A DNA stretch of 58,307 bases from Streptomyces sp. Ru73 (GCF_002920575.1 NZ_PQSQ01000048.1:1-58307), one strand, 5' to 3'. Counted from the stretch's first letter, positions 40,436-49,194 are shown. Numbers and translations: made by a program. The notes: a model not told the origin generated them from the sequence alone.

Positions 40436-42099
40436 CGACGACCGAGGCCCCCGCGGCCGTGTGGACCTCGCGGGACGGGATCGTCCTGCGCGACCTGGTG
40501 CCGGCGCGGGACCGGCGTGCCTGGGCGGCGCGCGGTCACTGCCCGGACCGCGACCTGTACAGCCTCTTCGCCGAGCACGTGCGGCGGCATCCGGGCCGCG
40601 CCGCGGTGATCGACGCGGCGGGCGTGCTGGACTACGCCGGGCTCGCGGCCCGGGTGCGGTGCGTGGCCGCCGCGTTCACCGCGGCCGGGCTGGGCGAGCG
40701 GGACATCGTCGCGCTCCGCCTGCCGAACGGCCGGGACGCGGTGGCGGCGGAGCTGGCGGTCGCGGCGATCGGCGCGGTGTCCCTGCCGTACCCGGCCGGC
40801 CGCGGCACCCGGGACACCCTCAGCCTGCTGGGCCGCTCCCGGGCCCGCGGCGCCGTCTTCTCCGCCGCGGCGGACGTCGCGCTGCGCGAGCACCTGCCGT
40901 ATTTGCGCGCGGTGTTCACCACCGGTGACGCCTGCCCCGGCGCCCGTCCGCTCCCCTCCCCCGGTGGCGACCGCACCGGTCCGCTGCCGCCGCCGTTCCG
41001 CCCGCCGGCCGCCCCCGATCCCGACTCCCCCGCGCGCATCCTGGTCTCCTCGGGTTCCGAGGCCGAGCCGAAGATGGTCGCCTACTCGCACAACGCACTG
41101 GCCGGCGGCCGGGCCGCGTACGTCAGGGCACTGCACCCCGGCCACACGCCGCCCCGGCACCTCGTCCTCGTGCCGCTGGCCTCGTCGTTCGGCTCGTGCG
41201 GTACGCCCGTCACGGTCGCCGCGCTCGGCGGGACCCTGCTCGTCCAGGAGTCCTTCGACCCGGCCGGCGCCCTCCGGATGATCACCGAGCACCGTCCCAC
41301 GCATGTCCTCGGCGTGCCGACCATGCTCCGCCGCCTCGCCGACCATCCGCCGCTGCCGGGCGAGGACTTCACCGGTCTGCGGGCCCTCGTCGCCAGCGGC
41401 GCCGCGCTGCCGCCGTCCACCGCCGCGGCCTGCCGCCGGCGCTTCGGCCGCCCGGTCATCGCCGTCTACGGCTCCTCGGACGGCGTGAACTGCCACACCG
41501 CGACGACCGGCCTCACGCCGGAGGCCGGCACCGGCCGCCCCGATCCGGCGGTGGCGGAGATCCGCGTCACCGCCGACGACGGCACCGTCCTGCCGGCCGG
41601 ACAGCCGGGCGAGATCCGCGCCCGGGGCCCGATGACCCCGCTGTGCTACGTCGCGGCCCCGGACCTCGACGCCCGCTACCGCACCGCGGCCGGCTGGGTC
41701 CGCACCGGCGACCTGGGGCTGCTGGACGCCGAGGGCCGGCTGCACGTGCTCGGCCGGCTCCGGCAGCTGGTGGTGCGCGGCGGCTACAACATCAGCCCCG
41801 CCGAGGTGGAGCGGGAGGTGGCGGCCCATCCCGGTGTCGCCGAGGCGGTCTGCGTGCCCGTGCCGGACCCGGACCTGGGCGAGCGGCTGTGCGTCTGCGT
41901 CCGCGCGGCGCCCGGCACGCCCGCACCGACGCTGCCGGAGCTGACCGCCTTCCTGGAGGACCGCGGTCTCGAACGCCGCAAGCTGCCCGAACTGCTGCTG
42001 CCCGTACGGGAGATGCCGCTCGGCCCTACCGGCAAGGTCTGCCGCCGTACGCTCGCGTCACGCGCCGCGCGGCTGCCACTGCCCGTGCGGGCCCGCTGA
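40432..42099 (+). CDS. ANL-superfamily acyl/aryl-CoA ligase 2, last gene of the rightward operon
   Basis: 555 aa. The P-loop is degenerate: SSGSEAEPKMVAYSHNAL replaces the usual TSGTTG-x-PK, keeping PK. Also present are YGSSDGVN, GWVRTGDLG, RLRQLVVRGGYNISPAEVER and the catalytic lysine PLGPTGKVCRR. It therefore has the complete C-terminal hinge and lysine of an acyl-CoA ligase. The start overlaps the CaiB stop by 4 bp. Two ligases plus a CoA-transferase suggest that two acyl groups, or one acyl group shuttled between carriers, feed the pathway. No PKS or NRPS module is in the window. Confidence 0.88.
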   Translation: MTTTEAPAAVWTSRDGIVLRDLVPARDRRAWAARGHCPDRDLYSLFAEHVRRHPGRAAVIDAAGVLDYAGLAARVRCVAAAFTAAGLGERDIVALRLPNGRDAVAAELAVAAIGAVSLPYPAGRGTRDTLSLLGRSRARGAVFSAAADVALREHLPYLRAVFTTGDACPGARPLPSPGGDRTGPLPPPFRPPAAPDPDSPARILVSSGSEAEPKMVAYSHNALAGGRAAYVRALHPGHTPPRHLVLVPLASSFGSCGTPVTVAALGGTLLVQESFDPAGALRMITEHRPTHVLGVPTMLRRLADHPPLPGEDFTGLRALVASGAALPPSTAAACRRRFGRPVIAVYGSSDGVNCHTATTGLTPEAGTGRPDPAVAEIRVTADDGTVLPAGQPGEIRARGPMTPLCYVAAPDLDARYRTAAGWVRTGDLGLLDAEGRLHVLGRLRQLVVRGGYNISPAEVEREVAAHPGVAEAVCVPVPDPDLGERLCVCVRAAPGTPAPTLPELTAFLEDRGLERRKLPELLLPVREMPLGPTGKVCRRTLASRAARLPLPVRAR

Positions 42100-42110
42100 G
42101 GGGCTGTGCG

Positions 42111-42824
42111 TCACTCCCAGACGACGACGTTGCGGCGCACCGGCACCGAGCCGGTGTCCTTCGCGAACAGCTCGGGAGAACGGGCGCGTACCCGCTCGAC
42201 GTCGTCGAAGACCGCGCGGAGGTGGCTGCGCATCGCGGTGCGGACCAGCTCGGCGTCGCCCGCGAGCACCGCGTCGAAGATCTCGACGTGCTGCGCCGCG
42301 AACCCCTCCGGCGAGGCCGTCTCGTAGAGGCCGAGCCGGCGCGCCCGGTCCAGGTGGCCCTTGGCCGAGACGACGGTCGCCCAGGCGCTGCCGTGGCCGC
42401 TCAGCCGCAGCAGGGCGTGGTGGAACGCCTCGTCCAGCTCGAAGAACTCCTCCAGGCCGAGGCCCGGCCGCCGCTGCTCGGCGAGGTTGCCGCGCAGCTC
42501 CTCGACCAGGTCGGCGTCGAGCTCGGCCGGGAGGTCGTCGAGCGCGGCCAGCTCCACCGCCTCCCGGAGGAACTGCGCGTCGGCCACCTTGGCCGGGTCC
42601 ACGCGCGAGACGAACGATCCGACCTGCGGAAAGATCTGCACCAGGCCCTCCTGGGACAGGAGGATCAGGCTCTCCCTGACCGGGGTCCGGCTCACGCCGA
42701 GGGACGCGGCGAGCTCGTTCTCGGACAGCGCGGCGCCCGGTGGGAGCTCAAGGGTCAGCACCTTGCGGCGCAGCGTGTCGTAGACGGCGCGGCGGCTGGT
42801 GCGCTGCCGGTTCGATCGGGCCAT
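42111..42824 (-). CDS. GntR-family regulator with FCD domain of the gulonate-type operon
   Basis: 237 aa from MARSNRQRTSRRAVYD. GntR winged helix (LELPPGAALSENELAASLG, then SRTPVRESLILLSQEGLV) and an FCD domain with metal-site residues in FELDEAFHHALLRLSGH and MRSHLRAVFDDV. It probably senses mannonate, fructuronate or gulonate and represses the divergent operon starting at 43021. The ATG is 6 nt from TACGAT, so the transcript appears leaderless; an upstream in-frame start at 42896 would run through the promoter and is rejected. Convergent with the end of the biosynthetic operon, 11 bp away. Confidence 0.92.
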   Translation of the reverse strand: MARSNRQRTSRRAVYDTLRRKVLTLELPPGAALSENELAASLGVSRTPVRESLILLSQEGLVQIFPQVGSFVSRVDPAKVADAQFLREAVELAALDDLPAELDADLVEELRGNLAEQRRPGLGLEEFFELDEAFHHALLRLSGHGSAWATVVSAKGHLDRARRLGLYETASPEGFAAQHVEIFDAVLAGDAELVRTAMRSHLRAVFDDVERVRARSPELFAKDTGSVPVRRNVVVWE

Positions 42825-42830
42825 GGGCTC

Positions 42831-42836
42831 ATCGTA
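42831..42836 (-). promoter_or_regulatory. -10 hexamer TACGAT of the leaderless gntR transcript
   Basis: TACGAT on the minus strand, 6 nt before the ATG at 42824, with no ribosome site between. Confidence 0.55.
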
Positions 42837-42903
42837 TCGGGGTGGGCGGCTCTCGCCCCCTCGCAGGTCGATCGGTGTTTCGAAAGTATTGCGCACCTGT
42901 ACG

Positions 42904-42930
42904 ACCAGTGCTTGTATACCAGTGCTGGTC
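42904..42930. promoter_or_regulatory. Candidate GntR operator in the divergent promoter
   Basis: ACCAGTGCT occurs twice (42904-42912 and 42918-42926), with TTGTAT between. The second copy extends to ACCAGTGCTGGT, a dyad of ACCAG/CTGGT with a 2-nt centre. It lies 80-90 bp from both divergent starts, a natural place for the FCD regulator to bind. Confidence 0.55.
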
Positions 42931-43020
42931 GATCAGTCGTCCGGGCGTTCGTGCGCGTATGGCCTGGCCGGCGTGCGCCGCCCGCCGACGCGGCGCGTAT
43001 CCCGAAGGAGCAAGATTTCC

Positions 43021-44229
43021 GTGAGCAAGATCGAGCGTGCCGAGGTGTTCGTCGCCTCACCGGGGCGCACCTTCGTCACCCTGCGCATCACCACGTCGGA
43101 CGGCGTGACCGGCCTGGGCGACGCCACCCTGAACGGCCGCGAGCTGGCCGTGGCGAGCTACCTGCGGGACCACGTCGTACCGCTGCTGATCGGCAAAGAC
43201 CCGGCGCGTATCGAGGACATCTGGCAGTACCTGTACAAGGGCGCGTACTGGCGCCGCGGCCCGGTCACCATGACCGCCGTCGCGGCCGTCGACACCGCCC
43301 TGTGGGACATCAAGGGCAAGGTCGCGGGGCTGCCGCTGTACCAGCTGCTCGGCGGCCGCTCGCGCGACGGCGTCATGGTCTACGGGCACGCCAGCGGCAC
43401 CGACACCGCGGCACTGCTGGACGACGTGGACCGCTTCCTCGGCCTCGGCTACAAGGCCGTGCGCGCGCAGGCCGCCGTCCCGGACGTGGGCGGCACCTAC
43501 GGCGTGCGCAAGGGCAAGGTGTACGAGCCCGCCGCCTCCGCGCTCCCCGAGGAGCAGCCCTGGGACACCGAGGCGTACCTCCGCTTCGCGCCCGGCTACC
43601 TGGAAGCGGTCCGCGAGCGCTTCGGCTTCGGCTTCCACCTGCTGCACGACGTGCACCACCGGCTCACCCCCATCGAGGCGGCCCGCTTCGGCAAACAGAT
43701 CGAGGAGTGCCGGCTGTTCTGGATGGAGGACCCGACGCCGGCCGAGAACCAGGAGTCCTTCCGCCTGATCCGGCAGCACACCACCACACCGGTCGCGGTC
43801 GGCGAGGTGCTGAACTCGGTGTGGGACGTCCAGCACCTGATCACCGAGCAGCTGATCGACTACGTCCGCACCAGCGTCGTGCACGCGGGCGGCATCACCC
43901 ATCTGCGCCGGATCTTCGACCTGGCCGCGCTGTACCAGGTGCGGACCGGCTCGCACGGCGCGACCGACCTCTCGCCGGTCACCCTCGCCGCCGCCGTCCA
44001 CCTCGACACCGCGGTCCCGAACTTCGGCATCCAGGAGTACATGGAGCACGCGGACGAGACGGGCGAGGTCTTCCGCAGCGGGGTGACCTTCGACGACGGC
44101 ATGCTGCACGTGTCCGAGGAGCCCGGCCTCGGCGTCGAGTACGACGAGAAGGCCGCCGAGCGCTTCCCGTACCGGGCCCGTTACCTGCCCGTCGCGCGCC
44201 GCCTCGACGGCTCGGTGCACGACTGGTGA
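43021..44229 (+). CDS. D-mannonate dehydratase (ManD/RspA, enolase superfamily), copy 1
   Basis: 402 aa from a GTG with GAAGGAG upstream. Highly typical of the ManD subgroup: RTFVTLRITTSDGVTGLGDA, YLYKGAYWRRGPVTM, the Arg/Tyr pair in KAVRAQAAVP and GGTYGVRKG, metal ligand region LLHDVHHRLTP, WMEDPTPAENQE, and VGEVLNSVWD. It dehydrates D-mannonate (or D-gluconate in some members) to 2-keto-3-deoxy-D-gluconate (EC 4.2.1.8). First gene of an operon with fructuronate reductase, carrier and IdnD-like dehydrogenase. About 60 percent identical by eye to the second copy at 53649. Confidence 0.93.
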   Translation: MSKIERAEVFVASPGRTFVTLRITTSDGVTGLGDATLNGRELAVASYLRDHVVPLLIGKDPARIEDIWQYLYKGAYWRRGPVTMTAVAAVDTALWDIKGKVAGLPLYQLLGGRSRDGVMVYGHASGTDTAALLDDVDRFLGLGYKAVRAQAAVPDVGGTYGVRKGKVYEPAASALPEEQPWDTEAYLRFAPGYLEAVRERFGFGFHLLHDVHHRLTPIEAARFGKQIEECRLFWMEDPTPAENQESFRLIRQHTTTPVAVGEVLNSVWDVQHLITEQLIDYVRTSVVHAGGITHLRRIFDLAALYQVRTGSHGATDLSPVTLAAAVHLDTAVPNFGIQEYMEHADETGEVFRSGVTFDDGMLHVSEEPGLGVEYDEKAAERFPYRARYLPVARRLDGSVHDW

Positions 44230-45695
44230 CCGCCATGCCCGCCCCCGCACTGAACCTCGCGGCACTCCCCCGCATCCCGGCACACCTGCGGCCGCCCGTC
44301 GACCCCCGCGAACTCCGGCCCCGCATCGTCCATTTCGGCCTCGGCGCCTTCCACCGGGCGCACCAGGCCCGCTACACGGAGAACGCCGCGTACCGCTCCG
44401 GCGAGCCGTGGGGCATCGCCGCCGTCGCCCCGCGCTCGGCCGGGACCGCGGCCGGACTGCGGGCCCAGGACTGCCTGTACTCGCTGACCGAGCTGCGCCC
44501 CGCGGACACCGTCACCCGGGTCTCCGGCGCGCTGGTCGAGGCGCTGGCCATGCGGCCCGACGCCGCCCGGCTGGACACGCTGCTCACCGCTCCGGACGTC
44601 TCGGTGCTGACCCTGACGATCACGGAGAAGGGCTACCACCGGCGTCCGGACACCGGCGCGCTGGACACCTCGGCCCCGGCGGTCGCCGCCGACCTCGCGG
44701 CGGACAGCACGGCGGCGCTCACCACCGTCATCGGCCGGATCGCCGCGGGCCTCGCCGCGCGGATGCGCGCCGGCGGTGCCCCCGTCTCCGTCGTGTCCTG
44801 CGACAACATGGCGGCCAACGGTGCCGCGCTCGGCCGGGCCGTCCGCGATTTCGTCGCGGCGGCGCCCTGGCCCGACCGGCAGGCCGTACTCGACTGGATG
44901 GCCGGCTCGGTCACCTTCCCCTCGACCATCGTGGACCGCATCGTGCCGGCGGCCACGGACGCCGACCGGCAGGCGGCCGAGGCCGCGCTGGGCGTGCGCG
45001 ACGCGCTGCCCGTCGTCGGCGAGCCGTACCGGCAGTGGGTCCTGGAGGACGCGTTCGCCGGGCCGCGGCCCCCGTGGCAGCTGGACGGCGCCCTCTTCGT
45101 GCCCGACGTGGTGCCGTACCAGCTCACCAAGTTGCGGCTGCTCAACGGGTCGCACTCCGCGCTGGCCCACCTCGGCTCGGCAGCGGGCCTGGCGACCATC
45201 GCCGACACCCTGGCCACCGACTGGGGCGAGCGGCTGGTGCGCGGCCTGTGCGCCGAGGTCGCCCCGACGCTGCCCGCGGGCGGCCCGGACCCGGCGGCCT
45301 ACGCCGGTGACCTGGTCGAGCGGTTCCGCAACCCCGGCGTGCGGCACCTGCTGCGGCAGATCGGCTCGGACGGCTCGCTGAAGATCCCCGAGCGGTGGCT
45401 GGACGCGCTGCGCACGCTCCGCGCCGCCTCCGCCGCCACCCCCGTGCTCGAACTCGCGCTGGCCGCCTGGGCGAACGCCACCCGCCCGGCGCCCGGCGGC
45501 GGACAGCTCTTCGGCACGACGGACCCCGCCGCCGAGGCCCTCGGCCGCTGCTGGCCGGAGGGCACGGACGCCGAGGACACGGTCCGGCGGCTGCTCCGGG
45601 TGCTCGGCGCCGCCGACCTGGCCGACGATCCCGGCCTGGTCACCGCGGTCGCGGCCCGGCTCCCCGCCCTGCGCGCCGGCCGCGTCGAGCTCTGA
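44226..45695 (+). CDS. uxuB: D-mannonate oxidoreductase / fructuronate reductase (mannitol dehydrogenase family), copy 1
   Basis: 489 aa. The start is the GTG overlapping the upstream stop (GTGA); an ATG 9 bp on is the alternative. Long-chain polyol dehydrogenase: IVHFGLGAFHRAHQARYTE (NAD site), VLTLTITEKGYHR, SVVSCDNMAANG, TFPSTIVDRIVPA, and the active-site YQLTKLRLLNGSHSALAHLG with its Lys, Asn and His. It interconverts D-fructuronate and D-mannonate (EC 1.1.1.57), feeding the dehydratase just upstream. Mannitol or tagaturonate oxidation are alternatives, made unlikely by the ManD neighbour. Confidence 0.9.
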   Translation: MTAMPAPALNLAALPRIPAHLRPPVDPRELRPRIVHFGLGAFHRAHQARYTENAAYRSGEPWGIAAVAPRSAGTAAGLRAQDCLYSLTELRPADTVTRVSGALVEALAMRPDAARLDTLLTAPDVSVLTLTITEKGYHRRPDTGALDTSAPAVAADLAADSTAALTTVIGRIAAGLAARMRAGGAPVSVVSCDNMAANGAALGRAVRDFVAAAPWPDRQAVLDWMAGSVTFPSTIVDRIVPAATDADRQAAEAALGVRDALPVVGEPYRQWVLEDAFAGPRPPWQLDGALFVPDVVPYQLTKLRLLNGSHSALAHLGSAAGLATIADTLATDWGERLVRGLCAEVAPTLPAGGPDPAAYAGDLVERFRNPGVRHLLRQIGSDGSLKIPERWLDALRTLRAASAATPVLELALAAWANATRPAPGGGQLFGTTDPAAEALGRCWPEGTDAEDTVRRLLRVLGAADLADDPGLVTAVAARLPALRAGRVEL

Positions 45696-45771
45696 TCCGC
45701 CGACCGGCCCGGAAAGCCCGCACTCCCGTCCCCGCCCGCTCCCGCACGGCCAGAGAACAACGGAGTTCCTC

Positions 45772-47169
45772 ATGACGGACACGACACAGACGGAGGCCGC
45801 AGGCCCCGCGCGGAGAACCACCCGCGACCTCACCAGGGCAGCCGTATCCGGCTGGCTCGGCACCGCCATGGAGTTCATGGACTTCCAGCTCTACTCGCTG
45901 GCGGCCGCCATCGTCTTCAACAAGGTCTTCTTCCCCGACGTCAGCCCCGCGATCGGCCTGATCGCGGCCATGGCGACGTACGGCGTCGGCTACGTGGCCC
46001 GGCTCGCCGGCGCGCTCTACTTCGGCCGGATGGGCGACCGCATCGGCCGCAAGAAGGTCCTCTTCCTCACCATCCTGCTGATGGGCGCCTCCACCACGCT
46101 GATCGGCGTACTGCCCACGTACAGCATGATCGGCATCTTCGCGCCGGTCCTGCTGGTCGCCCTGCGGCTCATCCAGGGCTTCGGGGCCGGCGCCGAGATC
46201 GCCGGGGCCACGGTCATGCTGGCCGAGTACGCGCCGGCCGAGCGCCGCGGCCTGATCTCGTCCCTGGTGTCCCTCGGCACCAACTCCGGCACGCTGGCCG
46301 CCTCCGGCCTGTGGGCGGTGCTGCTCGCCGTGCTGAGCGAGGACCAGCTGGTCTCCTGGGGCTGGCGGCTGCCGTTCCTGCTGAGCTTCGCCCTGCTGCT
46401 CTTCGCCGTGTGGCTGCGCCGCAACCTCAAGGAGAGCCCGGTCTTCGAGGAGCGGGCCGACGTGGTGGACGGCGTGGCGATGTCCCGCGCCGAGGTCGCC
46501 TCGGCGGTCGAGAGCGGCGCCGTCGGGGAGCGCCGGGAGAGCGTCCTGGAAGCGGGCCTGCGCCAGCGCAAGGGCAAGGCGTTCTTCCTCTCCCTCGGCC
46601 TGCGCTTCGGGCAGGCGGGCAACTCCGGCCTCGTCCAGACGTTCCTGGTCGGCTACATCGCCACCACGCTGGGCGCCGACCGGTCCGTGCCGACCGACGC
46701 GATCGTGTACGGCTCGCTGATCGGCTTCGCCACGGTGCCGCTGATCGGCCTGCTCGGCGACCGCTTCGGCCGCCGTCCGCTCTACATGGCGCTGACCGTG
46801 CTGACCATCGTGCTGGCGTTCCCGGTGATGTTCCTCATCGCCTCCGGCAGCACCGCCGGGATCATGGCGGGCATGATCGTCGGTCTCAACGTCGGTGTGC
46901 TGGGCCTGTTCTCGCTGGAGAGCGTGACGATGGCCGAACTCTTCGGCGCCCGGACCCGCTTCACCCAGCTCGCGCTCGCCAAGGAGATCGGCGGCATCCT
47001 CGCCACCGCCATCGGCCCCGTCGCCGCGGCCACGCTCACCGCCGTCACCGGCAGCTGGTGGCCGGTCGCCGCGATGCTCGTCGGCTACTCGCTCATCACC
47101 CTCGTCTCCATCGTCCTCGCCCCCGAATCGCGCGGGCGTGACCTGGTGCGTCTGGAGGACGCCATATGA
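45772..47169 (+). CDS. MFS metabolite:H+ symporter (MHS family)
   Basis: 465 aa, 12 membrane segments. N-terminal SGWLGTAMEFMDFQLYSLAA and YFGRMGDRIGRKKVLF between helices 2 and 3 are characteristic of the metabolite:H+ symporter family (ShiA, ProP, KgtP, citrate carriers). A long charged insert between helices 6 and 7 (about residues 222-262) is typical. GGAG precedes the ATG. The position between the reductase and the dehydrogenase (4-bp overlap with the latter) suggests uptake of a hexonate such as L-gulonate or L-idonate. Confidence 0.9.
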   Translation: MTDTTQTEAAGPARRTTRDLTRAAVSGWLGTAMEFMDFQLYSLAAAIVFNKVFFPDVSPAIGLIAAMATYGVGYVARLAGALYFGRMGDRIGRKKVLFLTILLMGASTTLIGVLPTYSMIGIFAPVLLVALRLIQGFGAGAEIAGATVMLAEYAPAERRGLISSLVSLGTNSGTLAASGLWAVLLAVLSEDQLVSWGWRLPFLLSFALLLFAVWLRRNLKESPVFEERADVVDGVAMSRAEVASAVESGAVGERRESVLEAGLRQRKGKAFFLSLGLRFGQAGNSGLVQTFLVGYIATTLGADRSVPTDAIVYGSLIGFATVPLIGLLGDRFGRRPLYMALTVLTIVLAFPVMFLIASGSTAGIMAGMIVGLNVGVLGLFSLESVTMAELFGARTRFTQLALAKEIGGILATAIGPVAAATLTAVTGSWWPVAAMLVGYSLITLVSIVLAPESRGRDLVRLEDAI

Positions 47170-48209
47170 AGTCCGTTGTCGTGCACGGCCCCGGTGACGT
47201 CCGGATCGACGAGCGTCCCGACCCGGTGCCGGGCCCGGGAGAAGTCCTGCTGGCCATGGAGTGGGGCGGCATCTGCGGCTCCGACATCGGCTACTGGAAG
47301 CACGGTGGCACCGGCACGGCCGTGCTCAAGGACCCGCTGGTCCTCGGGCACGAGGTCGCGGGCCGGATCGCGGCCCTCGGCGAGGGCGTCACCGGCCTCC
47401 CGGAGGGTCTGCCGGTCACCGTCCACCCGGCGACGCCGGTCGGCGACGAGCCGCTGCCCGAGCGGCTGGCCGGCCGCACCAACCTCTACCCGCGGGTCCG
47501 CTACTTCGGGTCGGCCGCGCTCCATCCGCACACGGACGGCGCGTTCAGCGAGTACCGGGTGGTCCGCGCGGCGCAGGTACGGCCGCTGCCGGAGAACGTG
47601 AGCACCGAACACGGCGCGCTCGCCGAGCCGTTGGCCGTGGCGATGCACGCCGTGCACCGTGCCGGGGACGTGCGCGGGAAGACGGTGCTGGTCAACGGGG
47701 CCGGGCCGATCGGTTCGCTGGTGGTGGCCGCGGCCAGGCACCGCGGGGCCGCCGCGGTGATCGCCGCCGACCTCGCCCCCGCGTCCCTCGCGGTGGCGCG
47801 GGCGATGGGCGCGGACGAGACGGTGGACCTCGGCGCGGGAGAAGCCCTTCCGGGCGACGTGGAGCTGGTCTTCGAGGCGTCGGGCGCCCCGGCCGCGCTC
47901 GGCCCGGTGCTGCGGGCGACCGCGCGCGGCGGCACGCTCGTCCAGGTCGGCAACCTCCCCGGCGCGGCGGCCCCGGCGGCCCTCGGCGACCTGGTCAGCC
48001 GGGAGATCACCTGGATCGGCTCGTTCCGCTTCGCCGAGGAGATCGACGACGCGCTGCAGGCCATGCACGAGGGCCTCGACGTGTCCCCGGTCATCACCCA
48101 CCGCTTCGGCCTGGCGGAGGCGGACCGGGCGCTGGCCGTCGCCGCCGACCGCACCAGCGGCAGCAGCAAGGTCATGCTGCGTCTGGGCCGCCGGGGTCCG
48201 GGGCACTGA
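47166..48209 (+). CDS. Medium-chain Zn-dependent dehydrogenase, L-idonate/L-gulonate 5-dehydrogenase type
   Basis: 347 aa. Catalytic zinc ligands are in WGGICGSDIGYWKHG (Cys) and VLGHEVAGRI (His-Glu); Rossmann loop VNGAGPIGSLVVAAA. The four structural-zinc cysteines of ordinary ADHs are missing (TVHPATPVGDEPLPE replaces them), as I recall for L-idonate 5-dehydrogenase IdnD. With ManD and UxuB in one operon it fits RspB-like L-gulonate 5-dehydrogenase (EC 1.1.1.380), giving D-fructuronate; L-idonate to 5-ketogluconate is the alternative. Start overlaps the carrier stop by 4 bp and its 3' end overlaps a convergent gene by 38 bp. Confidence 0.88.
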   Translation: MKSVVVHGPGDVRIDERPDPVPGPGEVLLAMEWGGICGSDIGYWKHGGTGTAVLKDPLVLGHEVAGRIAALGEGVTGLPEGLPVTVHPATPVGDEPLPERLAGRTNLYPRVRYFGSAALHPHTDGAFSEYRVVRAAQVRPLPENVSTEHGALAEPLAVAMHAVHRAGDVRGKTVLVNGAGPIGSLVVAAARHRGAAAVIAADLAPASLAVARAMGADETVDLGAGEALPGDVELVFEASGAPAALGPVLRATARGGTLVQVGNLPGAAAPAALGDLVSREITWIGSFRFAEEIDDALQAMHEGLDVSPVITHRFGLAEADRALAVAADRTSGSSKVMLRLGRRGPGH

Positions 48210-49119
48210 CCGGCCCGGCGTCAGGGGCGCGCTGACCGGGCAGGCCGGTGGCCGCGCGCGGCATGGCGTACAGGAGGGCCAGCACGGTCGGGACGGGCAT
48301 GATCAGCACGATCCCGACCGTGCACGCGGCCACCGCGGCGGGGACCGGGTTCCACGCGCTGACCGGCGTACTGGTGGTGACCCCTATGGCCGCCGTGCCG
48401 AAGACGGCGTAGGAGACCGCGCAGACGAACGCGACCGGCAGTTCGCTGCGCCGCACCGCCTGGTCCCCGATGCGGCGCGTCTGCCCCCGCTGCCGCCGCC
48501 ACACGGTCACGGTCATCGCGGCGCCCACCAGCAGTACGTAGAGGGGCGACACCCAGGACGCCCACCACGGGGCCCGGCGGCCGTCGTAGACCACGTGGAC
48601 GTAGTCGTGCGCGGCGGTGGAGAGCAGCAGCACGGTCAGCACCGCGATGCCGTACACGGATCTCCGGAGCAGCCGCTCCAGTGCTCGCATGCCCTCGGCG
48701 CCCGTCCCGCCGGCCGGGCTCTCCGCCGGCTCCTCGTACGAGGCGAGCAGCCAGGCCATGCCGCTGATCACGGCGACGGCGCCGACGACCAGCATGCCGC
48801 TGGCGATGAGGGACTCGGTCCACACGCGGCCGCACGCGCCTGTCGCGACGTCCCCGGTGAGCAGCGAGAAGGCATAGCTGTCGAGCGCCAGGACGATGAA
48901 CCCGGCGATGAATAATCGCAGCGTGGCGGTCCGGAGCGGGCTCGTCCGGCGTTCGGTGAGGATCATGACGAACCCGGCGAACACGAAGCCCGCGAGGACG
49001 CCGGCGAGCTGGGAATTGGCGGGCGCCGACGCCACGGCGCTCCAGCCCGTCCCCGCACAGGCGCCGTCCGGCGCGGTCACCTCCGGCGGAGCCAGCGCTC
49101 CGGCGGTCGTACTTGTCAC
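48172..49119 (-). CDS. Multi-pass membrane protein of unknown function, with a TTA codon
   Basis: 315 aa with about seven hydrophobic segments (starting near residues 38, 70, 105, 150, 183, 225 and 265) and loops rich in Ala/Pro at the ends. No family recognised. Codon TTA is used in RLFIAG (plus-strand 48913-48915), next to a rare CGA, so expression may need bldA. Its end overlaps the convergent dehydrogenase gene by 38 bp. It follows the secreted-protein gene on the same strand, but a strong hairpin separates them. No ribosome site is obvious before the ATG. Confidence 0.72.
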   Translation of the reverse strand: MTSTTAGALAPPEVTAPDGACAGTGWSAVASAPANSQLAGVLAGFVFAGFVMILTERRTSPLRTATLRLFIAGFIVLALDSYAFSLLTGDVATGACGRVWTESLIASGMLVVGAVAVISGMAWLLASYEEPAESPAGGTGAEGMRALERLLRRSVYGIAVLTVLLLSTAAHDYVHVVYDGRRAPWWASWVSPLYVLLVGAAMTVTVWRRQRGQTRRIGDQAVRRSELPVAFVCAVSYAVFGTAAIGVTTSTPVSAWNPVPAAVAACTVGIVLIMPVPTVLALLYAMPRAATGLPGQRAPDAGPVSAPDPGGPDAA

Positions 49120-49153
49120 ATCATCGGCAACGAGGCGCCGCCGGAGGAGGTTA

Positions 49154-49179
49154 CGGCCCGCTCCCGGAGGAGCGGGCCG
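49154..49179 (-). terminator. Hairpin terminator after the secreted 297-aa gene
   Basis: CGGCCCGCTCC (49154-49164) pairs perfectly with 49169-49179 around a CGGA tetraloop, 16 nt past the stop at 49195. Confidence 0.85.
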
Positions 49180-49194
49180 CGAAGGGTGGCGTGA

